Assembly (NCBI GenBank): GCA_001579985.1
Contig: LRSR01008967.1
Location: forward strand, 97,585-161,584
DNA length: 64,000 bases
From: Hypsibius dujardini
Taxonomy: Eukaryota; Tardigrada; Eutardigrada; Parachela; Hypsibiidae
Direction: 5' to 3'
Made by a program: the position numbers and the translations under genes. This document shows, one piece after another, positions 12,183-24,048 of this stretch. Below the pieces are notes generated by a model. It was not told the origin of the DNA and did not search any database. It worked only from the letters and a program-made list of their open reading frames with translations. Position 1 is the stretch's first letter, and every line of letters begins with the position of its first letter.

Positions 12183-13143
12183 CTTGTAGGACACAAAAAG
12201 AGGCGATAGACCAAGTCTTTCGTGGATGATGGGACAAGGTTGGACTGAAAAATAAATCCAGGCTGTTCTAGGGTCTGATGCTGTTCTGCAAGTGAGAGCG
12301 GCGAAATTGGAATCGGCGTATCGAAAAAATCTGGCTGAAGTACAGTGCTTTTTTTGCAAGAACGCAATTGTGTGTATAAATGTCCGTGTTTATAGGATAG
12401 CCTCCGGGGATATACCGGTCAACCGACTATAAATATTTGTTGACGTTACCGAACGATCTTACCGAAGCGACATCGCCGCAGAAAAGCGGAAGTGCAGCCA
12501 AAAACAATTGTTACTGATTCTCAAAGTCTACGTGGAAGGGATGGAGGGACCGTGATTATTATTAACTGCGACAAAGCGCTGAGGGTAGTTTTGTACCGGT
12601 GATAATTCGCGGGTTTCGAAGCCGCCCAACGCACGTCTTTCAATCCAAGCGACAACTCACCCAGTTGAAATATTACTCAAGCCCGACGCCAGATTAAACC
12701 ATTGGCAAACGACCGAACCAACAAACATCCAGAAAGTAATACAAATTCTTCAAGGTCCAATCACAAAAGGCTTAGACTCGGGAACCAAGGGTGCAGATCA
12801 AAATTGATAGCGACCGCCTAAAAGAACAAACAATACCACCTGTCAGTGATCGGTCGAGCATGGTGCTAAGATGGGATGAGTATGGAGTGCGAACGAGCCG
12901 CATCCCATAATGGAAGTCATCACTCTTTCATTTCCCAAATTAATCAATAATTTTTTTCGAAGAGAGGACATTTCAAGAAGGAAACGTTCGAACTAGTCTT
13001 GATGGTTTGTGTGAACTGTAAACTGTTATCTCAGACGGCTGCATATCTAGGTTCAGAATAGGTATGTTGGCCCGAACATCCTGTCTGACAGATGAGTATG
13101 TAAGGAAACTTACACGGTGCCTGGACGACAAGGTGTGGAGGGA
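12183..13143. other. intergenic, upstream of the S/N/Q-rich gene
   Basis: No gene is supported. On the minus strand a TATAAA at about 12390-12395 lies about 30 bp upstream of an A/T-poor stretch that could hold the transcription start of the S/N/Q-rich gene, making it a candidate TATA box. The rest, to the NAA35 stop, shows no coding signal. Confidence 0.25.
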
Positions 13144-16100
13144 CTAGAGGTCGGGGTATAATTTAAAGGGACGTTTTAATGTGCTATTCAAACCTTGCAA
13201 TTTCGTCCAGTCGCCAGAATCCGGACAATCACGTCGTTCCTCTTGCACAGCTTGGATAATATCGCTTTCTGGAGAAAAAGCAAAGATCGAAGTTCAATTG
13301 GGGGATACCAACAATATAAGCGAGAATCTGCTGAAAAGGCACCTCTCCACCCTTAGCCCAAAGGACCAGATGACGATCCGCCTGTTGAAAGTTAAAGGAT
13401 GATTTCAAATAGGCATCCGAGACAGAGTCCAGAGAGTTTTCTCCCGACGAAGAGCCGACGAAGAGGACGTGGTTCCGGGCCATAACCGACTTGACCTGCT
13501 GATATTGCTCATAATCGACAAAAGCAGGTGCATTACGTTCCTGGAAGGGCATTAATCTGGAAGATGGGCGGATCGAATTAGTCAGTGAAGATTTCAGCGA
13601 ACCATAAATACCGAGATGTAAAGAATGCTATTCATACCGGTGATAATAGCGGAATTCTTCACAGTCAAGGGATTGGTCAGGTCTTTTGATCTTTTCTTGC
13701 CACTGCAGTGCCAGGAGGGCGTAATGGAGTGCTCCACAGAAATGGTGAAGTGTCTGTGCACGCGCCAAGTACAATACATGTGGCCGTGGGACCGACTCGG
13801 ACGAACCTTTCGTTCGTCCATTCTGCTTTTTCTTGCTGCCTCCAGCTTTCTTGTTCCCTCGCAAATTAACCTATCCAAAATTGTATAACCATCCAATCTA
13901 GCTAAGTAGGAACGATTGACACAAAAAACACTTTTACCGTTCGGGAATTGAGGATGCCAACGTACCTCGTGAAGGATCTGCCAAGCCAGTTCGTTCTCTC
14001 GTGTCGCCGACTCGGCTCGACTAATAGTCTGCACTTCGCAATGGAGAAGGACGTCGTAGAGATACCAATAGACGAAATGCAACTCGGAATTGGCGTACAG
14101 CTGCAGTTCCAATCCACAGAACAAGAAATCGGCCATGGCATTGAGCATGGTTGTTAACGTCCAAGACCCGAAACAAAATGTGTGATTAAGTCCAGTTAGT
14201 TTTAGCTCCTGTTATCGGAAAAAATAATTCTTGTCGATGCTCATCGAAAGTCACAATAGGAATAAAATATTGCTTACCGCCAGTTGCGCATTGAAGTATT
14301 CATCAAACTTTTCAGCATCGTCCTGGAGAGCAAACAGATCGACTAGGCAGGCCGCCAGTGAATCTCGCTGTCTGGCCTTGTTCAACCCATAATTGCTGCT
14401 CAAGAGACAGCATTTATTAGTACTCGGTATTATCACACGGGACCTTATTGTCATACGCTACTTGCCGCAAGACGACGGATGTTGAAGCGATGCAACTCCG
14501 TAGAAAGGTTTCGATATACTCCTTCATTTGGCCGTGGTGTTCATACTGAGCAAATCCGCTCATAAGAACGGGAGGGTTGGAGAAGGCACGCAGAGAGTCT
14601 GCGATGAAATCGCTAGTCGAAATCAATTCCCACTTGCCCGGAGCATCGCCGGAACAACGCTTCAAAACAAGAGATGCTCCTATCACGATCTGCATCATAG
14701 ACCTGAAAGCAGATATCAATAAAATGATGATGAACATCTAGAGACGGTATTACCATACGTTAGTACCGAGTCAGGGCAGAATCAAGCAAGACCCCATCGG
14801 TCCGTAAGTAAAACAAAAGCCCCTCGATGGTTTTCAGCCGATCCCGAGCGGAAACGACTATTCTCAACTGATGGGAAAGGCTGCGGAAAAAGTCAAACGA
14901 CTTCCCGTCCACTGTGGCTGGTGTGTGACGAGGGAAAGACGGAGGCAGGAGATGGAGATTTACCAATGACTCGAAACCGGGGGCTGCTCGGAACTGCTCC
15001 TCCGAAAGTTTATATCTGTCAGATAGATCAAATATTTTTGCATGATTAGCACCTCAAACAATAGGTTTCCTACCCGGCAAGAATCTTCTCGATGGTGGCT
15101 TCCAGCAGGTCAATCAGTTGAGGCGCTTCAGCGAAAAAAGATTCACTTCTCAGAGCAAAAGACCCAAAGAATTGAAGGAGTGTCCGGAGGAATCGGAAGC
15201 GCATGGCGAGAGCATCCCACTGCTGACTTTGAAGGTCGTCATCGGCTAATGACGTCTCCTTGAAGGAGGAACGATGCTTCCTCGCTTGCTTGCTTGATGT
15301 CTCTTCACATGATTTGACACTCTTCAGCAGTGCGGCAGCTGTCGGAGCGTCAGCGTTGGAAGAAGGAGGAAGAGCAAGCGACGTCACCTGCAACACAGTG
15401 CAAGCTCATCTATCAAATCAGCCCTTCGCCAGCAAAAAGGTGAGTCAATCGGCCTACAGTACCTGAAAGTCTTCCTCTTCAACGACATATCCATCCAGCA
15501 TTATTTGGCGCACATATTCGCAGAGTGCCAGGAGAGACCAGCAGTAAGTTCTTATCAACTCATCCGGCACTTGTTGGGGTTTGTGCAGATACAGCATGGT
15601 GAAGACGGTCTGCGCCAGACAGTGGCCCTCAATCCACAGAATCAAGTTGGCCAGACTCCGTTCCATCACGGCGAGATATTCCACGGCTAAAAAGTTGTCC
15701 ATTTTGAGTGAGCCTCTTTCCATTCCCTCCTCGAAAGACTTGATCTACAAATAAATATCCTAAACTGCTACTAGTAGTTAAATACTGTCGCTTGATTGGA
15801 CAACTGACGTGACTTTCGGGTCTTTTGATTGTATGTACAGAGTAGCTGCATACTGTACTAGTACTAATCATGGATTGATCGATTGATTTAGCTGTTTGTT
15901 CAGAGACATTAAAACGTTCGACTGATCAAACGATTACTGAAGAAAAGTAGCGACCAACCTTGCGATCCTTGAGCAAAAGTCCAATGTCCATTTTGACATC
16001 ACAAAGTTCAATGGCCGACATAGCATCGTATAAACTGAAATTAGGGATCGTAATGAGCTCTCCCACGTCGAGTTCGCTAGCCCAGCCGTGAAGATCCTGA

Positions 16101-16225
16101 TGGACATTTTTCCAGTTGTAAATATGATGTGCCGAAGACTCTAGACGTCTTCGTTCTGCATAATCTTCCTCCTCCTCCACCTCCTCCTCTTCCATATTGT
16201 GCCCATGACCAAATCCGTTCATCAT
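13144..16225 (-). CDS. NAA35: NatC auxiliary subunit NAA35 (MAK10)
   Basis: NAA35 is the large auxiliary subunit of the NatC N-terminal acetyltransferase, which acts on nascent chains at the ribosome. Coding exons in transcript order: 15959-16225, 15463-15744, 15074-15387, 14767-15015, 14466-14702, 14278-14395, 13966-14208, 13638-13870, 13309-13556, 13144-13268, about 771 residues (human about 725). Diagnostic stretches are LYDAMSAIELCDVKMDIG (human EAMSAIEMMDPKMDAG), WIEGHCLAQTVFTMLYLH, LLPPSFPR, NKARQRDSL and the lysine-rich KKAGGSKKK. The start at 16225 gives an N-terminus with an acidic run; an in-frame upstream extension through a splice acceptor near 16260 cannot be excluded. The intron at 14396-14465 appears to be GC-AG, and the last intron (13269-13308) only 40 nt. 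The C-terminal exon is assigned from frame and phase. Confidence 0.9.
14396..14465 (-). other. probable GC-AG intron in NAA35
   Basis: The donor reads GCAAGT, the usual form of the rare GC-AG class, and TACTAAT, a good branch site, lies about 20 nt before the acceptor CAG. Using it keeps phase 2 on both sides. It also gives a join (VVLR then NYGLNKARQRD) the same length as vertebrate NAA35 between the conserved Cys and the conserved ARQRD. GT donors nearby give the wrong phase or a 40-nt intron. Confidence 0.6.
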
Positions 16226-16420
16226 CTTCTCGGCGAGAGCTTTCTCTCCACGCTCACTAAGTAGTGATCAACATGAATTAAGAAAAATAATTTAGAACCG
16301 TTTTATGCGTATTCACTCACCCCCTGAAACCCCGCCCATTTGCCCAGTTGTCCCCTCCGCCACTGCACCGCAGCGTCAGGTGGCAGCACCAACGCATACC
16401 CTTCTACATGTACAGTACGA

Positions 16421-16452
16421 GGCAAGGGCAGCAATTCGGGCCACCTGATTTC
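16421..16452 (-). repeat. dispersed repeat, copy 1
   Basis: About 31 bp here, read on the minus strand (GTGGCCCGAATTGCTGCC and onward to TAC), recur with one mismatch on the plus strand at about 20391-20421. The 13-mer GGTGGCCCGAATT occurs once more at about 20364. The two copies lie in opposite orientation and bracket the retrotransposon and MITE nest. Confidence 0.6.
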
Positions 16453-16528
16453 AAAGGGATGCTGTATGAACATCACGCGAAGTTGTTCCACTTTAAGAAT
16501 TTCAAAACATCTAGAATAATTATACCCA

Positions 16529-19053
16529 TGCAATACAACCAGCCGCAGTCACAATCACAAACCGACGCACTAGCAGAAGAAGTCGTACCTGCATCCGCCG
16601 ACCCCAGTCTAACGTGTGACCAGTGTAAGGTTTTTGTTGCGAAGACCCCGAGAGGTCTGAGAATCCACCGGGGAAAGGGGACATGTTTGAAAATCCAGGG
16701 AAAAGATGGCGGAGCTCTCAAAGAGAAATGTCCGCACTGTCTCCTTGAGTTTTCCAAGGCCGGCCTAAGCACGCACACACGATCTGCCCACCCAACTGTA
16801 TTCCGCGAAAAAATCACCTCCATTTTCGAAAGCTGTTAGTCGAAACCGCTGTGCATGGAACGGACAAAGCGGGCGAACTCCAACAAGCCATGCTGCACTG
16901 GCAGGCGATATTCCTCGGCATTCGCAACGCTGATCGAGACGAAACCGCCTTCGACCATCGCGCAGCTGAGTTCTCCGCAGCGCTGGTTGATCTAGTAGAT
17001 GTTCTGCCAGGTCCCAAGCATCCTGCTCGAAGATTCCACTGTGAACGAAGAGAAGCGAAAAATTCCGGCACCCGAAAAGGCAGACAGCCCACAAATCATG
17101 ACCAGTCCATCAATCCAGAACGCAATGACTGCCGCCGACGCGAGAACGGTCGAGCAAAACACCAGTATCAGATGGTGCAATACTGGTACCACAACATCCG
17201 TCGCCGGGCAGTAAAAACAGTTATGGATGGACCGGTAGAGGCGTGTCCAATTGCCATGGACGACCTGTACGATTCATTGACATACCGGTTCGAAGAGCGG
17301 ACAACGCAAGAGCGAACCAGCTACCCACACCCTCCTACGGCAGAGGAGCAGAGAGCCCTGAACAACGCATTCCCAATGGAAATATCCGCCGATATGATTT
17401 CTAACGCCGCAAGGAGCATCCGCATTGAAACATCCCCCAATCCCAACCATGTCATCATGAGAATCGTCAAGCAGAAAGAAGTCGCAGCTGTGCTCGTAGT
17501 GATTGGCACTATCATGCTGCAGTGGAGTTACACGCCCGCTATATACGGCCACGATCGAACAGTTCTCGTTCCCAAAGGACCAGACGGGAAGACCGACGAC
17601 TAATTACCATATGCTCTGTCCTACGCCGTGTGGTCGAGAGGGTCCTAGATCGGTATTTCAAATCCTTCACTTCTGTTTCCGCCTATCAGTACGGATTCAA
17701 CAGCTCGCCCGGTGTACAGGTCGCATCATCCATCATCGGTAGCTGTCTCCAGCATGCGAAGACCACTAAGTCCGACATATGCGTGGTCATGTTGGATGTC
17801 AGCAAGGCATTCGAGGAAGTGCTCCATACCCACGTCATACGGTCATTGCATTCAGCCCATTTATCTGATGCATTGCGCACGCTGGTGATTGACCTTGTGA
17901 CCCGGAATACTACCCAGTTAGAAGTCAGTGGCGCCAAATCAAAGGACAGTCTCGACGAGCTCGCTCGCAGCAATCTCCTCCATCCCGTCCAGAAACTCAA
18001 CATCATCAACCAGTTCATATGGCCTCGGCTGATTTTCCACTACAGACCGCACCACTGAACACATTCCCCAGCGGTTTTTTGCAGGCGGTCGAGAAGGTGG
18101 TCCACAGCACCGTAAAGGAAATAGTTCAACTTCCAGCCGACACACCAAACTCCTTCTTCTACGCATCACGAAAATTCAAGGGCCTTAGGGTCATGAATGC
18201 AGAATGGGAGGAGAGTCTCCAGCACGTCAACGTCTGGTTCACATTGGAGAAGGACGGCAACCCTCTCGTTTTGGCGGTTCGAAATCTACGAGCCGAAATT
18301 GACAGCTTTATCCAAAAGCTCGCCGTTCCACCCGACGAAATCCCACCATTCGCAGATGCCAAAGGCAAGCCGCTAAATCGCGTGGCCAAGTTACGGGAGG
18401 AGAAACGGAGACCGGAGTTTGCCAGTTGGGGAGCTCTGAAGATGCGCGGCCAGGGTGTCGAGCTGTATGCTGAATGTCCCGCAGCAAATAGCTGGGTCTA
18501 CAACCGACGAGGCCTATCTAGCTCAGAGTGGACGACTGGACTTAAGATGGTGACGAATTGAGCGGTAATGAGAGCTCTTCACGGCAGAAGTCAGGACGGA
18601 AACCTTTGCAGATCTCCGGGCAGCAAAGAGATTGAATCTCTTGCTCACGTCCTGGGTGCTTGCCAAAAAGGCTCGCTGTTGCGAAACGTACGTCAGGACC
18701 GCGTGGAGAAGCCCATTGGAGAGGCCCTGAAGAAGACTGGGCTGGAGATCGACTACGAGAGTGGCTGCGTTGCAGACAATGGCAGCAGGCGCCGAACGGA
18801 CATTGTTTCTATCGACCGTGAAGCCGAGAATCCATTCATTGTGGACCCCACCATAAGATTTGAAGCAAATCTTAGCCAACCGCACGACGTCGACGCCGAA
18901 AAGAAGGCGATTTATGAACCCACCATCACATTCTTCCGGGACTGCACCGGCATCCAGGACTGGGAGGTGATTGGACTGCTCGTTGGAGCCCGTGGAACCA
19001 TCACTACAGTTTTGAAAATGTTTGAAAGCGCTTCCGCCTGTCACCGGATTTGA
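16529..19053 (+). pseudogene. dead R2-type non-LTR retrotransposon
   Basis: Parts in order: a C2H2/CCHC zinc-finger N-terminus (CDQCKVF...RIHRGKGTC, then CPHCLLEF...THTRSAH) at about 16610-16790; a reverse transcriptase start (TVLVPKGPDGKTDD, ITICSVLRRVVERVLDRYF, YQYGFNSSPG, VMLDVSKAFE) at about 17540-17940; a thumb-like region (SFFYASRKFKGLRVMNAEWE); and a C-terminal zinc knuckle (LAHVLGAC) with a PD-(D/E)XK-like RRRTDIVSI...PFIVDPT at about 18600-18900. This order is that of R2-superfamily elements with a restriction-like endonuclease. The RT segment carrying the catalytic F/YxDD motif is missing between about 17940 and 17950. There are frame breaks near 16838, 17600, 18050 and 18560, so it cannot be active. 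No poly(A) tail is seen, as is usual for R2. Confidence 0.85.
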
Positions 19054-19487
19054 CCAAACAGGTCGCCGTCCTGTCTTGAAAGACTCTGCCAGAATACTGC
19101 ATAATCACTTGTTTCTGCAGGAACCGAATAACCCTATGTTTTAACTTCATTTTTAGTTAACTTCGTGTCTTGAAACTATCCGTTTCCCTAACTAATCCTC
19201 CAAATACTTCCGCGTTTTTTACCGTTGGTTGATTTGTTTTTCAGTGTCCATGGGGCAACTCAGAGTTTCTGAGCTGAAAAGCTTTATTTTCTTAAACAAA
19301 GTGCAATATATATTGTTGAGTTATTCATTAATAGGAGCGATTTGAAAATACTTCTTCATGATTTTGCTGTGAAAAATGGTGACGGAAGACTACAGGGGCG
19401 CCACTGGCAATGAGATTGCAGGTGTGTGTCGGTCTGCTTGCATTGCGTGCAACAGATGGATCAGCTGATTGCGGTTGTTGTTCACAG

Positions 19488-20049
19488 TAGAGCTGTGCGC
19501 GGTTACGAAAACTGGATCCGCGAACTGCACCGCAGCTCAACATACTAACCGTAAACCGCACCGCACCGCACCGCACCGCAACATTAACTAAAAACCGCAC
19601 CGCCGCAGACCGCGGATTACAAAAATGATACCGCGACCGCACCGCGAAAACCGCGAATTTTAAATTTAAATGTTTAAAGTTTAAATTAAAATTTGAATGA
19701 CAGTTTGCGAAATTTAGATCTAAATCGGGACGGTCCGTCCATAATGTACGTGACACGCTTAATAACGATGCCAATCGGTGACGAACCGTTTACCAGAACA
19801 GCTTTCAGCTGCTCAACCCTCAAAGTAAACAAATGGCACGCCGTCTGGCCAAGAACGCGATTATTCGACTTTTTTATATCCTACCGTACAATCTTTACAA
19901 TTTTGCGGTTTGCGGCGGTTGAGAACTACGAAACTGCAACCGCAGACATTTAAACCGCAACCGCACCGCAGACCGCGAGCAGTCCAAAATCGCACCGCCG
20001 CGGACCGCCGCGCGGTTTGCGGCGGTGCGGTGCGGTTTGCACACCCTTA
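19488..20049. mobile_element. hAT-like MITE with 8-bp target duplication
   Basis: The left end TAGAGCTGTGCGCGG and the right end, reading TAAGGGTGTGCAAACCGC in reverse complement, form imperfect TIRs of hAT type. Flanks GTTCACAG (19480-19487) and GTTCACAC (20050-20057) are an 8-bp target duplication with one mismatch, as expected for hAT. Both subterminal regions are full of ACCGC/CCGCACCG repeats in opposite orientation, including a run of perfect tandem ACCGC copies near 19557-19580. There is no transposase, so it is non-autonomous. Confidence 0.8.
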
Positions 20050-21424
20050 GTTCACACCTTTGAGGTGTGAAGATGCGGTTTACCAGCTCATTGCACCGGC
20101 TTCATTCTAATTGGGAACGCGACTTAACTAAACTTGGCATATATATATTCATCATAACATCATTGGAAAAGCGTGCGAAGCCGGTGAATGATCGTGTGAA
20201 GAAAACTGCGGCAAAAACTGTACAATATAATAGAGCATAAATTGTATATTCTCTTTACTCCTTATATTTCATGATTTAAGTTCCTGGGTCTCTCGTCTGC
20301 CTTGGTTTGTGATGAACAATAGCAGTAATTAAATGCACGCGCTAGACGCCCCCTGGAATCCCGGTGGCCCGAATTGTTACACGTTTTGCAAGTGGCCCGA
20401 ATTGCTGCCCTTGCCTCATACTAGGAGTTGTGACGGCCGGAAACACAACTCGAAAATTGACTTGTATCCGATGCATGGTCCGATACAAAAAACGAATATC
20501 CGATATATGATCCGATACAACTTAATTGAGGCATTTTCGCACGAGCAAGATCAAATTCGGAGTCTAGGAAGGTGATTGTTAAACAAATGGGCCATGCGTG
20601 GTCAAACTTATCATAACCTGTAGTTATGAGTTCTTGCAGTAGTACTGCAGCAATGCGGAACCCCGCAGCCCGCCGTCTTCCTCCTGTTCGTAAGGGAGCT
20701 TCTGAACTATGACACCACCTCGTTCGCGCTTTTTGCTCGTCAGATACATTTAATCCGCAGCTTGTCCGACTTAAACGGGAAAAAGAAATTTTATTGGAAT
20801 AAGACATACACATATCAACAACGTCCATTTTTGTTTGGGTGCAATCGTGCTGCAATGCATTATCGTGGAAAATGGAAGCATTCATGAGTGATGCATCCAT
20901 CCATAAGCAGCGAAGTGTGCCTCTTGCCTTTCCAAGGTACTCGCAAGGTTACTCCCGGCGGTTGATTGGGTCAATTAACATTCATAGCTCACATCTGATT
21001 TTGTCATTTGGCACCGCGAGAACGTTTACCCAAGCTCTACGATAAGGAAGAAACGTTATATTTGTTTCTGACCTGCAAGAGTAAATTGAACGAAACGAAC
21101 TTTACATGAATTGAATCAACGATACGAAACTACGAATGTACCGCGATCTCCGTTGACTTGAATAGCCACTGATCAACCAAACAACAGTTGACACTCTATG
21201 GAACTGACAACTGACCGATGAATATTCAAGCAATATGAAACACCCTAATTGGACACTGATTGTACATTTTAGCCTGATAAAACAGTACAAAAGAGGTACT
21301 AGCATAAAGAGGTCTTTCAATTATTTACAAAACTGTTCATTATATTATTACGGGTATTTAGTAATTACAAATGGCGGGATGAACTTTAAATATTTATATT
21401 GTACAATAGTATGCGACGGCGACC
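20050..21424. other. intergenic, repeat-bearing, no gene
   Basis: No gene is supported. The second copies of the dispersed repeat lie at about 20364-20376 and 20391-20421. A nearby stretch repeats ATCCGAT/GATCCGATACA units (about 20467-20520), which gives a minor local repeat. The remainder shows no coding signal. Confidence 0.4.
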
Positions 21425-22281
21425 CTAGTCTATGTCGGCAAAATTGTCTTCCGCCGGAGAATAGGCCAGGCAGAAAGTAAATCCTCCTTCCTCCCGAATG
21501 TACTCCAACTGTGAATGGCAATGGCGGCTGAGAGGGTTCTCGCAAAGGTTGAGCTCCTTCAGACTTAGGGAAGCGCCCTTCAATAGATCAGTGTCCACCT
21601 CTACAGGAAAATGAGGGACTAGTATTAACTACAATGTGCATTAACTACCGACAGGAGACGCGACACACGCTCTGCCGCTGATTAGTCAATCAATTGACTT
21701 GGTACAAACCGATTATTTGATTATCTTGAACGATGACGGTTTGAATTTTGGAGTTGTTCAAAATAAAAGAAGGGAAAGTTTGGAAGCGATTGCCGCTGAT
21801 GTCAAGCACGCGAAGTTCCGACATCCGACAAACTTCGTCGGGAAGAGCAGTGATGCGATTGCTCCGCAGATTGAGCACTGTGGATCATGAATCACTCAGA
21901 CTGGTTATCCATCCAAAAGGCAAAGCAAGAAGGTCATTTTGAAGAAGACAAAAAATATACTAGTATTTACCTGTGAGATGTTGAAAGTTGAAGAAAAACT
22001 TGGCTGGGAGTCTCGCTATTTGATTCTGTTCCAGCATCACCGACTCAATCCTGAAATTGCGTAGCAAAAAGTAGACTGCATCAGGAAATGACTTCAGAAT
22101 GCAGTTGGACAAGTCTAAAACCGATACAAAAGGAGTAATTAAAATTAAAATTAACATTAACACTTAATCGAACGATACGAGAGAAAAGGGTATATTAATT
22201 GTTTTTACCTAGTTCATGCGATTCCTTCGAATCCTGACAACGTCGAACGACGCGAGCGACAGCTTTTCCCGCCAGCGCCAT
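21425..22281 (-). CDS. LRRC20: leucine-rich repeat protein LRRC20
   Basis: A small cytosolic LRR protein of poorly known function. Coding exons in transcript order: 22209-22281, 21971-22114, 21710-21877, 21425-21600, all in frame, 186 residues against 184 in human LRRC20. The N-terminus MALAGKAVARVVRRC matches the family start (xxxEAVARVARK). It is followed by LRRs with the typical LxLxxNxIxxLP spacing (DLSNCILKSFP, MLEQNQIARLP, LNLRSNRITALP, LDISGNRFQTFP), and a C-terminal segment ELNLCENPLS. No signal peptide or membrane segment is present. Confidence 0.85.
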
Positions 22282-24048
22282 ACTGAAAGTGTGCTTTCGT
22301 ACCGGCACACCCCAAGATTTTTAGAGACCAATAGGTCCAATCTGTCAAGAGAATTTTATTACTATCGTAATATAGAGTAATAATTTAGTGTCAGAAGTTC
22401 AGGGACCAAAACTTGAGATTTCAGCAAAAATATTAAAGTTAGCGGGCGATCTAAAATAGCAGCGAACAACCAACAATAGTAGCTTGAAAGCTTGGTCTTC
22501 AAAAAACTTGAGCACTGATGATCTTAAGACTGTTTTCATACTCAAATGCGATTGTGACCAGCTTTATTAATGTATGATTCACCCGCCATTTTGTGCGTCT
22601 TGCGCAGTAGAATCGCAAGGCAGTCATAATCCCATACTGTATGATGAGTAGTCATATATGTACTAACTGATACGAAGCGGAAAAAACAACTAGCCTGACT
22701 ACCAACACTAACATGTGACATGACAGCTCGTTGAAGGTACAGTGTATTTCGGGCATGCTTTAGCGCATTTAGTTTAGAGGTCGCCGCTGTCAGCAGGGCT
22801 CCTCCGGGAGCAACCACAGCAGCAATAAGCAGTGATGTGGCTTAGGGAACATTCAACAATGATGTCAGCGCCTGATATTAGGCGACCTTACCCCCCTCCC
22901 TTCCGTCAGACCTCGTCAGAAATTCTTAGATCCCCCTTGTTCTTTAAGCTCAGACGTCAGTTCGAGCCGACCCCCTCCCCCTACATCTGCTAAAAGTTAT
23001 ATTGGTAAGTATTGGCAAGTCGCGTTCGACAGCTTTGCCACAAACTCAACATTGCAATTCTAGTCTACCTGTTTAAGTGCCATCGCTTCCGTCGAACTTT
23101 TTCCGTTGAGTTGATGGAGGATACCACAAAAAGCTCAATAAAGATAAAACTTTAGCAGAGGCTGAGAATTGGTGAAAAATCGAAACGATATATGCTGACG
23201 TCAGCCACGGCTGGACCCCATCCCCTTGGCGTCAGAGCTCGTCATCAAAGTACAACCCCCCTACCCTACAAGGCGCTGACGTCATTGTTGAATGTTCCCT
23301 TATAGCGTTGCCTTGTGCCATCGGATCGCGGTTTTCAGCCGCAGCAACTACAACCTACGCTATTTATTTACTCGACAGTGCACCTTCGCTGGCGATGCAG
23401 GAGTTATAGTCACATACTAGAAATCTCCCCAGCAAAAAGGATAAGATGCAGTTTCTTAATGTAGACGTACTGTACAACCCGACCGCAATGTGCTTCCGTC
23501 GGAGAATAAAGCCACTGCGGTGAGATGAGGGCTGAGCGCACTCAAGTGTCATATGCCTTCAGCTGGATTAGTTATTTTCAGCTCGGCTCGCCCTTGGCAC
23601 ATGATGAACTCTTTAGAAGTTTAACATTTGAGAACGTCCTTTATGTACTGATCCTCCAGAAGCAGGACGAAACGTTCCAATGGTCCGAATTCCGAGTCAA
23701 CGATTAAGTATTCAGTTATGCACAAATATGAATGTACAGTACTCGTACAGTAGTAGAAGACATACAAGAGCAAAAAGCAAGAGGTCTCGCACGCTTAGCA
23801 GCGACTCGCAGAGAACCGCCAGAAGAGTGTCCAGAAAGTGGTCTCACATGTCACAGTTGGTACGAATCTCATTCCAACGAGTGTCCGCGCGGGCCTGACG
23901 ACTGTTGCTAGCAGAGACTACGGTGCGTGGTGAGGCATGGACCTGGCGTACCCTGAACATGCAACAAAACGAACATGCAGGAGAAAAAGCACGATAAGAA
24001 AAGACGATCATGAATTGGCGATGGATGGTTAGGTTTTACAGTTCATGC
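22282..24048. other. intergenic, contains a MITE
   Basis: No gene is supported between LRRC20 and the RRM gene. The region holds the MITE at 22845-23299. Short open frames at 23364-23898 lack codon continuity or splice partners. Confidence 0.4.
22842..23302. mobile_element. MITE with TTA target duplication
   Basis: TIRs of 29 bp with one mismatch, beginning GGGAACATTCAACAATGA, occupy 22845-22873 and 23271-23299. They are flanked on both sides by TTA (22842-22844 and 23300-23302). A 3-bp TTA duplication is characteristic of PIF/Harbinger elements. The 455-bp element has no transposase. Several TGACGTCA-like blocks lie inside, partly mirrored at the two ends. Confidence 0.8.

Noticed and set aside
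16303-16533. Minus-strand open frame that could extend NAA35 upstream (ends near a GTGAGT)
   Set aside because: It overlaps the dispersed repeat found again at 20391 and has no similarity to NAA35 N-termini. The conserved part of NAA35 begins within the exon at 15959-16225.
19557-19600. Telomere- or CRISPR-like short tandem (ACCGC repeats)
   Set aside because: The repeats are subterminal parts of the hAT-like MITE; there are no unique spacers.
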